Positions 7,146-15,294 of a DNA stretch of 64,000 nt are shown one piece after another. Origin of the DNA: JAVDCA01 sp035293985. GTDB taxonomy: Bacteria > Pseudomonadota > Alphaproteobacteria > Rhizobiales > Xanthobacteraceae. The stretch spans positions 1 to 64,000 of the forward strand of contig DATGLS010000014.1 of NCBI GenBank assembly GCA_035293985.1. The letters are read 5' to 3'. The stretch's first letter is position 1. Each line of letters starts with the position of its first letter. A program made the position numbers and the translations under genes. Under the pieces are notes generated by a model that was given only the letters and a program-made list of their open reading frames with translations, did no database searches and was not told the origin of the DNA.

Positions 7146-7735
7146 ATGAAGGCGAGCACGAGCAGGCAGCCGCAACGCACGCGGAAGCGTCTGGCCAAGA
7201 AGGAAGACGCGCCTCCTGAAGGCAGTTGCTGGATTTGGATCACCGCGGAGATGCTGGAGTCACCAGCGTGGTTGGCCCTCCCACATAGTGGAAGGGACGC
7301 GCTCATTGCCGTGATGCAGGAACACTTGAGGCACGGCCGTGTGGAGAACGGCAACCTCAAGGTCCCGTACATCGACTTCGAAAAGCGGGGCATGTCCCCA
7401 AACAGTATCGCGGACGGAATCGCCCACGCGGAAGCGCTCGGCTGGATGAAGGTTCGGCGCGGGCGGCGGGCATCCGCCGAGCGCCGCTATCCTTCGATAT
7501 ATACGCTCACTTGGCTGTGGGATCGCTCGTCCAAAACGGCCCCATTCCGCCGACGAACTTATGGAACCGCATCAAGACGATTGAGCATGCCAAAGCAATC
7601 GTTCAGCGGGTCAAGGAAGAGCGGAAGCAGGAACGCTCGATGCGCAGGGCAGCAGCAGAACGGCGCAAGAGGCGTCAGTTCATCGCCGCCAGTTCGCTAA
7701 CCAGCGAGCCTTGGCGCGATGCGGCCGCTGCCTGA
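7146..7735 (+). pseudogene. Winged-helix-like element protein interrupted by a frameshift
   Basis: The first frame encodes a basic N-terminus and then WIWITAEMLESPAWLAL and a winged-helix-like segment up to RYPSIYTLTWLWD. After about 7530 this frame degenerates into arginine/serine-rich sequence. A second frame (-1 relative) takes over with IPPTNLWNRIKTIEHAKAI and a charged helix VKEERKQERSMRRAAAERR to a stop at 7735. Joined, the two make one coherent protein of about 195 residues. It may be a replication or regulatory protein of the element. The break near 7515-7545 could be a genuine mutation, programmed frameshifting or a sequencing error. Confidence 0.6.
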
Positions 7736-7984
7736 AGACAAAACGCCACCCTCACAAGCGAAGGCGGCACTGCCATCAGTTCCGAGGGCGTGTTTGGTCC
7801 ATATACGGACCAGGAACACAGGAATTGCCACCCTCACAAACGCGGGTGCATTCTAAATTTCCCCGTAGGGCACGGCCTACGGGGGGCCTCTGCTGAAGGT
7901 GCGTACTGCCGCCTTGATCCTGAAATTGATTTGGTCGCGGCTGCGAGCAGCTTGCGCCCCGAGAAGAGCAAGTAGGAAACGCCC
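7736..7984. other. Gap with a direct repeat and a strong hairpin
   Basis: About 250 bp with no gene. The 16-bp sequence GCCACCCTCACAAGCG at 7745-7760 recurs at 7827-7842 with one mismatch. A 9-bp perfect stem CCCCGTAGG/CCTACGGGG with a 6-base loop lies at 7861-7884; no U-run follows on either strand, so it is not a standard terminator. The position just ahead of the excisionase-like gene makes a recombination or regulatory role possible. Confidence 0.4.
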
Positions 7985-8230
7985 ATGGCCGGGAGGCCAA
8001 CTCACGATCAGGTGGTCATCATGCCGCGTGCGCTCTCACGCGAACAGTCAGCGCGATACTTGGGAATATCAGCTTCCAAGTTTGATGAGCTTCGAAAGGA
8101 TGGTCGGATCGGACCGGCGAGGCTGATTGATGCGCGGAAAGTGTGGGACATCCGCGACCTTGACGCGGCGTTCGAAAATCTGCCTTTCGAACATGTAGAG
8201 TCGAGCGATGACTGGAGGGTCGCGGTCTGA
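7985..8230 (+). CDS. Excisionase-like helix-turn-helix protein
   Basis: An 81-residue protein with a MerR/AlpA-like DNA-binding motif: LSREQSARYLGISASKFDEL, then RIGPARLIDARKVWDIRDLD, the usual helix-wing arrangement of excisionases and AlpA regulators. It lies 17 bp upstream of the integrase on the same strand, the standard xis-int order, and probably bends DNA at the attachment site to promote excision or regulates the integrase. An alternative start at the internal ATG (8021) would still keep the whole motif. Confidence 0.75.
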   Translation: MAGRPTHDQVVIMPRALSREQSARYLGISASKFDELRKDGRIGPARLIDARKVWDIRDLDAAFENLPFEHVESSDDWRVAV

Positions 8231-8247
8231 CCGCGGCTTGCAATCTT

Positions 8248-9387
8248 ATGCCCCGCCGCCTGCCTGCTGGATGTGTCGAGGACACCGACCGTCACGGCAA
8301 CATCCGCGTCTACTATCGCGCAAAGAACCAGCCGAAGGTCCGGCTTCGCGGCACGCCGTGGACTCCAGAGTTCATGGCTGCATACGAAGCCGCAAAAGGC
8401 AGCCCCGACCCGACTCCAAGGAACGGGAGCCCACCGGGCACGTGGCGGTGGCTATGTGTGAAATATTTCGCGGAGTGTGCCGAGTATCGTGCACTTGACG
8501 AACGAACGCGGCACGTTCGGCGCGGCGTTCTCGAAGCGACGTTCGGTGAGCCGATTGCGCCGGGCTCCGCCAAACTGTTTCGCGATATTCCGCTGTCCCA
8601 CATGACGGTCGACGCAATCGAGGTGCTTCGGGACAGGAAGACCGCCTTCCCTGAGGGCGCGAACAATCGTCTCAAGGCAATCCGTGCCGTCTTCAAGTGG
8701 GCAACACGGAAGAGGGATGCCGGCGGGAAGGCACTCGCATCAACGAATCCTGCGCGTGAGGTTTCCTATCTGAAGAGCCACAACCCTGGTGGCTACCACA
8801 CATGGACCCTCGATGAGGTGGCCCGTTTCGAACAACGCCATGCGATTGGAACCAAGGCGCGATTGGCGCTCGCGTTGCTACTTTTGACAGGCCAGCGGCG
8901 GTCGGACATCACGCGTTTTGGTCGCCAACACGTCAGGGATGCGAAATTGACGTTCACCCAGTTCAAGGGACGCAAGCGCAAGCCGAAGCGTTTGACGCTT
9001 CCGGTCTTGCCTGAGTTACAGCGCATCATTGATGCTTCTCCATGCGGCGACATGACTTTCCTCGTCACAGAGCACGGCAAGCCGTTTACGGACGCTGGCT
9101 TCGGCAATTGGTTTGGGGATCGCTGCAAGGAGGCCGGCGTCCCCGGACGCGCTCACGGGCTCCGGAAGGCCAGCGCAACCATCGCTGCGGAGAAGGGCGC
9201 GACTGCCCACCAGCTGATGGCGATGTTCGGCTGGGACACGCTGAAGATGGCTGAGCAGTACACGCGCGCCGCCGATCAAAAACGCTTGGCGGCGTCCGCG
9301 ATGCATATGCTCGCGCCGCATGAACAAAACAAGCCAGAAGCAAGTCCCACCGACGGCTCCGGTGGGACTTTACGGCAAAAAATCTAA
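8248..9387 (+). CDS. Tyrosine-type site-specific integrase
   Basis: A 379-residue phage-type integrase. The catalytic set is visible: Arg217 in TGQRRSDI, His303 and Arg306 in HGLRK, Trp329 in FGWDT and the nucleophile Tyr338 in AEQYTRA. The N-terminal region to about residue 170 carries the arm-binding and core-binding domains. The stop codon is 26 bp from the 3' end of the tRNA-Leu gene, so this enzyme almost certainly put the element into that tRNA. It follows the excisionase-like gene and probably shares its promoter. Confidence 0.95.
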   Translation: MPRRLPAGCVEDTDRHGNIRVYYRAKNQPKVRLRGTPWTPEFMAAYEAAKGSPDPTPRNGSPPGTWRWLCVKYFAECAEYRALDERTRHVRRGVLEATFGEPIAPGSAKLFRDIPLSHMTVDAIEVLRDRKTAFPEGANNRLKAIRAVFKWATRKRDAGGKALASTNPAREVSYLKSHNPGGYHTWTLDEVARFEQRHAIGTKARLALALLLLTGQRRSDITRFGRQHVRDAKLTFTQFKGRKRKPKRLTLPVLPELQRIIDASPCGDMTFLVTEHGKPFTDAGFGNWFGDRCKEAGVPGRAHGLRKASATIAAEKGATAHQLMAMFGWDTLKMAEQYTRAADQKRLAASAMHMLAPHEQNKPEASPTDGSGGTLRQKI

Positions 9388-9413
9388 GTGAAATCAACGT
9401 TGGCTTTTGCGGA

Positions 9414-9498
<85 letters not shown>

Positions 9499-9585
9499 AA
9501 CGGCGCAGACATAGGGGCCGGGGCTTCGGGTTGTCAATGAGCGGGCGCTGGTGTGCGAAAACGGTGCGGCGAGCCCCGTCGACTT

Positions 9586-9632
9586 GCCCCCTCCCGGCGC
9601 GCTTCGCGCGCGTCCTTCCCCGCGGGGAGGGA
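9586..9632. repeat. CCCCTCCC/GGGGAGGG dispersed palindromic repeat
   Basis: CCCCTCCC and GGGGAGGG arms flank an inner GCGCGCTTCGCGCGC palindrome. Related GC-rich palindromes occur near 15165-15285 and 39460-39585. It lies between the tRNA and the next gene. Confidence 0.55.
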
Positions 9633-9720
9633 AAAGGCGCCCTCTTCACAGTCCTCGACCGATCCTGTATCCCGCACGCGCGCTCTCGCCCGGCGCGATG
9701 CGCGCACCCAACGAGGCCGC

Positions 9721-10698
9721 ATGTCCGTCCAATCGAACTACGACACGCTCGTCACCGTCTTCGGCGGCTCGGGCTTTATCGGCCGCCATGTCGTGCGGGC
9801 ACTCGCCAAGCAGCACTACCGCATCCGCGTCGCGGTGCGCCGGCCGGAGCTTGCCGGCCACCTCCAGCCGCTCGGCCGGGTCGGGCAGATCCACACGGTC
9901 CAGGCCAATGTGCGTCACGCCGGCTCGGTCGCGGCAGCCGTGCGCGATGCTGACGCCGTGGTCAACCTGGTCGGTATCCTTTTTCAGAAAGGCCGCCAGC
10001 GCTTCGACGCCATCCAGCGCGAGGGCGCCGAGACGGTCGCGCGCGCGGCCGCGCTGCATGGCGCGCGGCTGGTGCACATGTCGGCTATCGGCGCCGACCC
10101 TGAGTCGGGCTCGCTTTATGCGCGCACCAAGGCGGCGGGCGAGCAGGCGGTGCTCGCGGCGGCGCCGGGCGCAACGATCATCCGGCCGTCGATCGTGTTC
10201 GGTCCGGAGGACGACTTCTTCAACAAGTTCGCCTCACTCGCCCGTTTCCTGCCGGCGCTGCCGCTGATCGGCGGCGGCAAGACGCGCTTCCAGCCGGTGT
10301 TCGCCGGCGACGTCGGATCGGCGTTTGTCGCCGCGGTCGCGGGCGCGACCAGGCCGGGCGCCACCTACGAGCTCGGCGGCACCGAGGTGCTGAGCTTCCG
10401 CGAGCTGATGCGCTTCGTGCTCGCGACCATCGACCGCCGCCGGCTGCTGCTGCCGATCCCGTTCGGACTCGCCAAGCTGCAGGCGACGATCCTGCAGATG
10501 CTGCCCGGTGCGCCGCTGCTGACGCGCGATCAGGTCGAGCTGCTCAAGAGCGACAGCGTGGTGTCGGAGGCGGCGAAAAGCGAAGGCCGCACGCTGGCGG
10601 GGCTGGGCATCGAGCCGACCTCGATGCAGGCGATCGTGCCGTCCTATCTGTGGCGCTTCCGGCCGGCCGGGCAATTTCAGCGGCTGCGTGCTGGGTAG
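9721..10698 (+). CDS. Complex I NDUFA9-like NAD(P)-binding protein
   Basis: A 325-residue atypical short-chain dehydrogenase-like protein of the family that includes mitochondrial complex I subunit NDUFA9. The dinucleotide loop VFGGSGFIGRHVVRAL is near the N-terminus, followed by VNLVGILFQ and MSAIGADPESGSLYARTK, where the Y-x-x-x-K pair sits. It is thought to stabilise complex I or act on quinone-linked substrates in alphaproteobacteria. The start at 9721 begins right before the Rossmann fold; the longer in-frame extension to 9553 runs through repeat DNA and is not believable. Confidence 0.88.
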   Translation: MSVQSNYDTLVTVFGGSGFIGRHVVRALAKQHYRIRVAVRRPELAGHLQPLGRVGQIHTVQANVRHAGSVAAAVRDADAVVNLVGILFQKGRQRFDAIQREGAETVARAAALHGARLVHMSAIGADPESGSLYARTKAAGEQAVLAAAPGATIIRPSIVFGPEDDFFNKFASLARFLPALPLIGGGKTRFQPVFAGDVGSAFVAAVAGATRPGATYELGGTEVLSFRELMRFVLATIDRRRLLLPIPFGLAKLQATILQMLPGAPLLTRDQVELLKSDSVVSEAAKSEGRTLAGLGIEPTSMQAIVPSYLWRFRPAGQFQRLRAG

Positions 10699-10719
10699 AT
10701 TTCGCGCAACACGCTGCTC

Positions 10720-10837
10720 CGTCATGGCCGGGCGTAGCCGTTCGAAGGACGGCGTCGCTTCGCTCGCCTACGTCCCGGCCATCCACGTCTTAGGCGTCAA
10801 GAAAGACGTGGATGCCCGGCATTCGCCGGGCATGACG
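10720..10837. repeat. CGTCATGGCCGGG-type dispersed palindromic repeat
   Basis: Starts CGTCATGGCCGGGCG and ends CGCCGGGCATGACG, with an inner ACGTCTT/AAGACGT pair. Related copies lie at about 38245, 41792, 48929 and 51121, always between genes. Confidence 0.75.
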
Positions 10838-10845
10838 AAAAGCGC

Positions 10846-11658
10846 TCAGTGCGCGCCGAGGCCGAGGGTCAGCGCGACGAGGCCGAGTGCGCCGACGGCG
10901 AGGCGCCACCAGGCAAAGACCATGAAGCCGTGGCGCGAAACGTAGCCGAGAAACGTCTTCACCACGATCCAGCCGAACACGAACGAGACGATGAAGCCGA
11001 CGGCGATGAGCCATAGGCCGTTGGTGCTCAGGTCGTGCCGGCTTTTCCACAGGTCGAACGCGAAGGCGCCCGCCATGGTCGGCATGGCGAGCCAGAACGA
11101 GAACTCTGCCGCGGCGCGGCGGTCGGAGCCGAGCAGCATCGCGGACACGATCGTCGCGCCGGAGCGCGACACGCCCGGAATCATCGCCAGGCACTGGAAA
11201 ACGCCGATCACGAAATACATCGGCATCGGATAGGTGATCACGTCGCGATGGCGCGGCTTGAGCTCGAGGCTCTCCACCCAGACCAGCGCGATGCCGCCGA
11301 CGATCAACGAGACGCAGACGATCCACGGGTTGAACAGCACCGTCTTGATGAAGTTGTGGAGGAGCGCGCCGAGCACGGCGGCGGGCAGGAACGCGAGCAT
11401 GATGCCGATGACGAAGCGCCGCGCGGTCGCGTCGATGAACAAGCCGACGCTGAGCCCGACGATGCGCATGAAATAGATCGACAGCAGCGCCAGAATCGCG
11501 CCGAACTGGATCAGGATCGCGAAGGTGTTGCCGAAGTTCTCGTCGCCGAAGCCGAAGAAATGCTGCATCAGCAGCAAATGTCCGGTCGACGACACCGGAA
11601 GGTATTCGGTGAACCCCTCGACCACGCCGAGAACCGCCGCCTTGATGAAGTCGAGCAT
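10846..11658 (-). CDS. uppP: Undecaprenyl-diphosphatase UppP (BacA)
   Basis: A 270-residue integral membrane phosphatase that recycles undecaprenyl pyrophosphate to the monophosphate lipid carrier used in peptidoglycan and surface-glycan export. Both signature regions are present: EGFTEYLPVSSTGH at residues 14-27 and PGVSRSGATI in the second half, which carry the catalytic glutamate, serine and arginine. Seven to eight hydrophobic helices fit the family. High activity gives bacitracin resistance. The gene stands alone, its 3' end abutting a dispersed repeat. Confidence 0.97.
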   Translation of the reverse strand: MLDFIKAAVLGVVEGFTEYLPVSSTGHLLLMQHFFGFGDENFGNTFAILIQFGAILALLSIYFMRIVGLSVGLFIDATARRFVIGIMLAFLPAAVLGALLHNFIKTVLFNPWIVCVSLIVGGIALVWVESLELKPRHRDVITYPMPMYFVIGVFQCLAMIPGVSRSGATIVSAMLLGSDRRAAAEFSFWLAMPTMAGAFAFDLWKSRHDLSTNGLWLIAVGFIVSFVFGWIVVKTFLGYVSRHGFMVFAWWRLAVGALGLVALTLGLGAH

Positions 11659-11879
11659 CGGGTCTGCGTCTCCGCCGCTTGATCGCCCGCCCCGCGCGGA
11701 CTATTCCGATTCGTGGCTAACGCTCTTCTCGCCGATCCATGCTGTCCCGGCAACGGTAAATGCTTGATCCCGCACGGCTCTCACCGCCCTGATGGCACCA
11801 CATTAAGGAATTCTATACGTTTGCCGCCCGATTGTAGCGCCGCCCGGGACGACGGCCCGGCGCGTTTCTCGCAAAGCTC

Positions 11880-12572
11880 ATGCTGACGCTGTTTCATCAC
11901 GGCTTCTGTCCGCACTCGCGCTTCGTGCGGCTCGCGCTCAACGAGTACGGGCTCGCCCATCGACTGGTGGAAGAGCGTCCGTGGGAGCGGCGTCACGACT
12001 TTCTGGCGATGAATCCCGCCGGCACGCTGCCGGTGCTGGTCGAGGAAGGGTTCCCGCCGATTCCCGAAGCGCGCACCATCGCCGAATATCTCGATGAGAC
12101 GCGCGGAACCGAGCTCGGCGAGCATCGGCTGCTGCCGCGCGAGCTGCATGCGCGCGTCGAGGTGCGCCGCCTGATGGCGTGGTTCAGCGACAAGTTCTAC
12201 GCCGAGGTCAGCGGCCCGCTCACCACCGAGCGCGTGCTCAAGCGGCAGATGAGCAAGGCGCACGGCGGCGGCTCGCCCGACACGGATGCGATCCGTGCGG
12301 GCCTGAGCAATATCCGCTATCATCTCGCCTATGTCGGCTGGCTGGTGCAGACGCGCGACTGGCTCGCGGGCGAGCGGCTCTCCTACGCGGATCTCGCGGC
12401 CGCCGCGCACCTCTCGTCGATCGATTACCTGGGTGACGTGCCGTGGCACGAAAACGAAGCGGCGAAGAGCTGGTACGCACGGGTGAAGTCGCGCCCGGCG
12501 TTCCGTCCGCTGCTGGTCGACACCCAGGCCGGCATCCCGCCGTCGCCGACTTACGCGGATCTCGACTTCTGA
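11880..12572 (+). CDS. fzlA: Glutathione S-transferase-like protein, FzlA type
   Basis: A 230-residue protein of GST fold with a thioredoxin-like N-terminal domain (LTLFHHGFCPHSRFVRLAL, NPAGTLPVLVEEG) and an all-helical C-terminal domain. The extended C-terminal tail and the adjacent queG gene match FzlA, the alphaproteobacterial GST homologue that binds FtsZ and controls cell constriction. The last four bases overlap the predicted queG start. The FzlA assignment rests on gene order and overall resemblance; a generic GST remains possible. Confidence 0.8.
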   Translation: MLTLFHHGFCPHSRFVRLALNEYGLAHRLVEERPWERRHDFLAMNPAGTLPVLVEEGFPPIPEARTIAEYLDETRGTELGEHRLLPRELHARVEVRRLMAWFSDKFYAEVSGPLTTERVLKRQMSKAHGGGSPDTDAIRAGLSNIRYHLAYVGWLVQTRDWLAGERLSYADLAAAAHLSSIDYLGDVPWHENEAAKSWYARVKSRPAFRPLLVDTQAGIPPSPTYADLDF

Positions 12573-13696
12573 ACCATATTGAGGCGCTGAAGCAGGCGCT
12601 CGCCGATGAGGCGCGCGCCCTCGGCTTCGACACACTCGCGGTGACGCGGCCCGACGCGATCCCGCATGCCGGTGCTGCGCTCGAGCGCTTCATCGCCGAC
12701 GGATGCCACGGCGACATGGAATGGCTCGCCGCGAATCCGGCGCGGCGCAGCGATCCGCGCACATTGTGGACCGACGTGCGCTCGATCGTGATGCTGGGCG
12801 TCAATTACGCGCCCGGGCGCGATCCGCTGGCGATCCTGCAGGAGCGCACCCGTGGCACGATCTCGGTCTATGCCCAGGGCGACGACTATCACGATGTAAT
12901 CAAGCCGCGGCTCAAGGCGCTGGCGCGCTGGCTGGTCGCGCAGGCGGGCGGCGACGTCAAGGTGTTCGTCGACACCGCGGCCGTGATGGAGAAGCCGCTC
13001 GCCGCGAGCGCCGGGCTCGGCTGGCAGGGCAAGCACACCAATCTGGTGTCGCGCGGCTTCGGCTCGTGGCTCTTTCTCGGCGCGATCTTCACCACGCTCG
13101 AGCTGCCGGCGGACGCGGCCGAGAGCGATCATTGCGGGGCGTGCCATGCCTGTCTCGACGTCTGCCCGACCGCGGCGTTTCCGGGGCCCTATCGGCTCGA
13201 TGCGCGGCGCTGCATCTCGTATCTGACGATCGAGCACAAAGGCCCGGTCCCGCGCGAGCTGCGCCCGCTGATGGGCAACCGGATCTACGGCTGCGACGAC
13301 TGCCTCGCGGTCTGCCCCTGGAACAAGTTCGCGCACGCGGGCCGCGAAGCCAAGCTCGCGGCGCGCGAGGCGCTGGTCGCGCCGCGGCTCGACGATCTCG
13401 CCGCGCTCGACGACGCCGCGTTCCGCGCCCTGTTCGCGAAATCGCCGGTCAAGCGGATCGGCCGCGACCGCTTCGTGCGCAACGTGCTGATCGCCATCGG
13501 CAACAGCGGCGAGCCCGCGCTCGCGGCGGCCGCCGAGGCGCGGCTCGGCGATGCCTCGCCGCTGGTGCGCGGCGCCGCCGTGTGGGCGCTGGAGCGGCTC
13601 GTGTCGAAGAAGCACGTTGCCGAATGGCGCGAGCGCCGACGCGACGCCGAGATGGATGCAGCGGTGATCGACGAGTGGGACGCGGCACTCGCTTAA
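12569..13696 (+). CDS. queG: Epoxyqueuosine reductase QueG
   Basis: Cobalamin-dependent iron-sulfur enzyme that reduces epoxyqueuosine to queuosine in the tRNA wobble position, the last step of the pathway. The two 4Fe-4S clusters are shown by CGACHACLDVCP and CDDCLAVCP. A C-terminal HEAT-like repeat region follows (NVLIAIGNSGEPAL, LVRGAAVWALERL). No ATG, GTG or TTG lies near the conserved N-terminus (ALKQALADEARALGFD). A CTG at 12569, forming CTGA with the fzlA stop, or an ATT at 12578 is the likely initiator, giving about 375 residues. The ATG at 12443 would add an unrelated tail read from fzlA. Confidence 0.93.
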   Translation: MNHIEALKQALADEARALGFDTLAVTRPDAIPHAGAALERFIADGCHGDMEWLAANPARRSDPRTLWTDVRSIVMLGVNYAPGRDPLAILQERTRGTISVYAQGDDYHDVIKPRLKALARWLVAQAGGDVKVFVDTAAVMEKPLAASAGLGWQGKHTNLVSRGFGSWLFLGAIFTTLELPADAAESDHCGACHACLDVCPTAAFPGPYRLDARRCISYLTIEHKGPVPRELRPLMGNRIYGCDDCLAVCPWNKFAHAGREAKLAAREALVAPRLDDLAALDDAAFRALFAKSPVKRIGRDRFVRNVLIAIGNSGEPALAAAAEARLGDASPLVRGAAVWALERLVSKKHVAEWRERRRDAEMDAAVIDEWDAALA

Positions 13697-14199
13697 GCGA
13701 CCTTGACGGCGGCAAGTGCGGTGGCGAGCTCGTCGATCTGCGTGATGATCGTGCCGCCGCTCGCGTAGATGAAGTACTCCACCTGGAGATTGAGGATCGA
13801 GCCGTCGTTGTCGGCCGTGACGCGGAAGTCGCCGCGATAGCCGACGGTCGGCTTGCCCTTCGCAAACGCATATCCGATCTCGGCCGCGGTGCCGCTGTCG
13901 ACGTCGGCACCGTCGAGCACCGCGAAGACCAGGTCGCAGCCGTCGATCAAGCCCTGGTTCTTCGCACCGATGCGCAGGTTGAGCTTGCGCCAGGCATCAC
14001 GCCGCCCCTCGCCAAAGGGCATTTTCGTCACGGCGGCGACCTCGGCGGCGAGCCCGGGCTCGATGCCGAGCGGATTGGTCGCGCTCCACGGATCGAGGCC
14101 AATATGGCCGAGGCGGCGGATGGTGGGGACCACGGCCTTCTCGTGAAACGCACGTCCCGCTTCGGAGAAGCCGAGTGGCCCGGCAAGATAGATTTTCAT
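13693..14199 (-). CDS. Nucleoside 2-deoxyribosyltransferase
   Basis: A 168-residue protein of the family that transfers or hydrolyses 2-deoxyribose on nucleosides and nucleotides. It has IYLAGPLGF at the N-terminus and the signature VFAVLDGADVDSGTAAEIGY, where the glutamate of GTAAEIGYA is the catalytic nucleophile. The start at 14199 is chosen because the fold begins directly there. The gene converges on queG with a 4-bp overlap. It probably acts in nucleotide salvage or clean-up; the base specificity is unknown. Confidence 0.88.
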   Translation of the reverse strand: MKIYLAGPLGFSEAGRAFHEKAVVPTIRRLGHIGLDPWSATNPLGIEPGLAAEVAAVTKMPFGEGRRDAWRKLNLRIGAKNQGLIDGCDLVFAVLDGADVDSGTAAEIGYAFAKGKPTVGYRGDFRVTADNDGSILNLQVEYFIYASGGTIITQIDELATALAAVKVA

Positions 14200-14261
14200 G
14201 ATGTCGGCCTCATGGAGATCGCGCGCTTGCCGACACGTTATCACCGGATCATCCTGGCGCG

Positions 14262-15158
14262 ATGTCTACCCTGCTCTGTGTCGGTCTCGGCTACTGCGCG
14301 CAGCATTACGTCGGTGAATTCGGCCGGCGCTTCATCCGGATCATCGGCACCAGTCGCGACGGCGAACGCGCGGCCGACCTGGCGACCCGCGACTTCGACG
14401 GCCGCAGGGTCGAGATGACGGTGTTCGCCGGCGAGGCGGCGTCGCGGCCACTGCCCTCCCTGGTCGAGCAGGCCAATGCGTTGCTGATCTCGGCCGCGCC
14501 GGACGAGCGCGGTGACCCTGTGCTGCGCGCGCTGCACGAGGCGCTCGCGGCCGCGCCGCGGCTGACCTCGGTGGTGCTGCTCTCGACCATCGGTGTCTAT
14601 GGCGACCGCGGCGGCGGCTGGGTCGACGAGACGGCGGCGCTCGAACCAGCGAACGAGCGGGCGCGGCCGCGAATTGCGGCCGAGCGCGCCTGGCAGGAGT
14701 TCGGGCGGCGGCGCGGCATTTCCGTCGCGGTTCTCCGCCTGGGCGGGATCTACGGTCCAGGGCAGAATGCGCTCGTCAACGTGCGCAGCGGCCGCGCGCG
14801 CAATGTCGACAAGGCAGGTCAAGTGTTCAACCGCATCCATGTCGCCGATATCGCGCAGGCGATCGACGCCGCCTTGGCGCATCGTGCCGACGGCGCGTTC
14901 AATGTCGTCGACGACGTTCCGAGCCCGCCGGGCGATCCGATCGCCTTTGCGGCGGAATTGCTCGGGGTGCCTCCGCCCTCCGCCATACCGTTTGCTGAGG
15001 CCGTGAAGACCATGTCGCCGATGGCCGCGAGCTTCTATGCAGAGAACCGGCGGGTGCGGAACGACAAGCTCAAGCAGGTGCTCGGCGTGCGGTTGCGGTA
15101 CCCGAGCTATCGCGAGGGGTTGCGGGCGCTGCTGACGGAGGGACCGGACGTAGTTTGA
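14262..15158 (+). CDS. SDR-family NAD(P)-dependent epimerase/dehydratase-like protein
   Basis: A 298-residue extended short-chain dehydrogenase-like protein. It has LLCVGLGYCAQHYV as an atypical Gly-rich loop, LLSTIGVYGD, and a sugar-epimerase-type LRLGGIYGPGQNAL. The usual Y-x-x-x-K catalytic pair is not obvious: the active-site region reads RPRIAAERAWQEFG, with arginine where tyrosine is expected. It may be a non-catalytic or divergent reductase similar to E. coli YeeZ. It is divergent from the deoxyribosyltransferase gene. Confidence 0.8.
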   Translation: MSTLLCVGLGYCAQHYVGEFGRRFIRIIGTSRDGERAADLATRDFDGRRVEMTVFAGEAASRPLPSLVEQANALLISAAPDERGDPVLRALHEALAAAPRLTSVVLLSTIGVYGDRGGGWVDETAALEPANERARPRIAAERAWQEFGRRRGISVAVLRLGGIYGPGQNALVNVRSGRARNVDKAGQVFNRIHVADIAQAIDAALAHRADGAFNVVDDVPSPPGDPIAFAAELLGVPPPSAIPFAEAVKTMSPMAASFYAENRRVRNDKLKQVLGVRLRYPSYREGLRALLTEGPDVV

Positions 15159-15162
15159 GGGT

Positions 15163-15285
15163 CCTCTCCCCCGCTTGCAGGGGAGAGACAGAGAGGGGGC
15201 TGCCGCTTGCTCCGAGCTCGCGGAGAGAGCCCCCTCCCCGCCCTCCCCGCCCTCCCCGCACGCCGGGGAGGGGCGCAAGCGCATG
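15163..15285. repeat. CCTCTCCCC/GGGGAGAG dispersed palindromic repeat
   Basis: GC-rich intergenic block with CCTCTCCCCCGCTTGCAGGG and a second palindrome CCCCGCACGCCGGGGAGGGG separated by CCCTCCCCGC direct repeats. Similar blocks lie at 9586 and 39460. Confidence 0.6.
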
Positions 15286-15294
15286 AGCAAGCGG

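Noticed and set aside
1..9400. Second attachment-site copy of the tRNA-Leu 3' end
   Set aside because: I looked for the GTGCCCAGGAG and CTCGAACCTCC words and saw none; the other end is probably outside the window.
9553..9720. N-terminal extension of the NDUFA9-like protein
   Set aside because: It is arginine/serine-rich, runs through a palindromic repeat, and the Rossmann fold starts just after 9721.
12551..13615. 354-aa reading frame opposite queG
   Set aside because: Antisense shadow; queG has both ferredoxin motifs and is certain.
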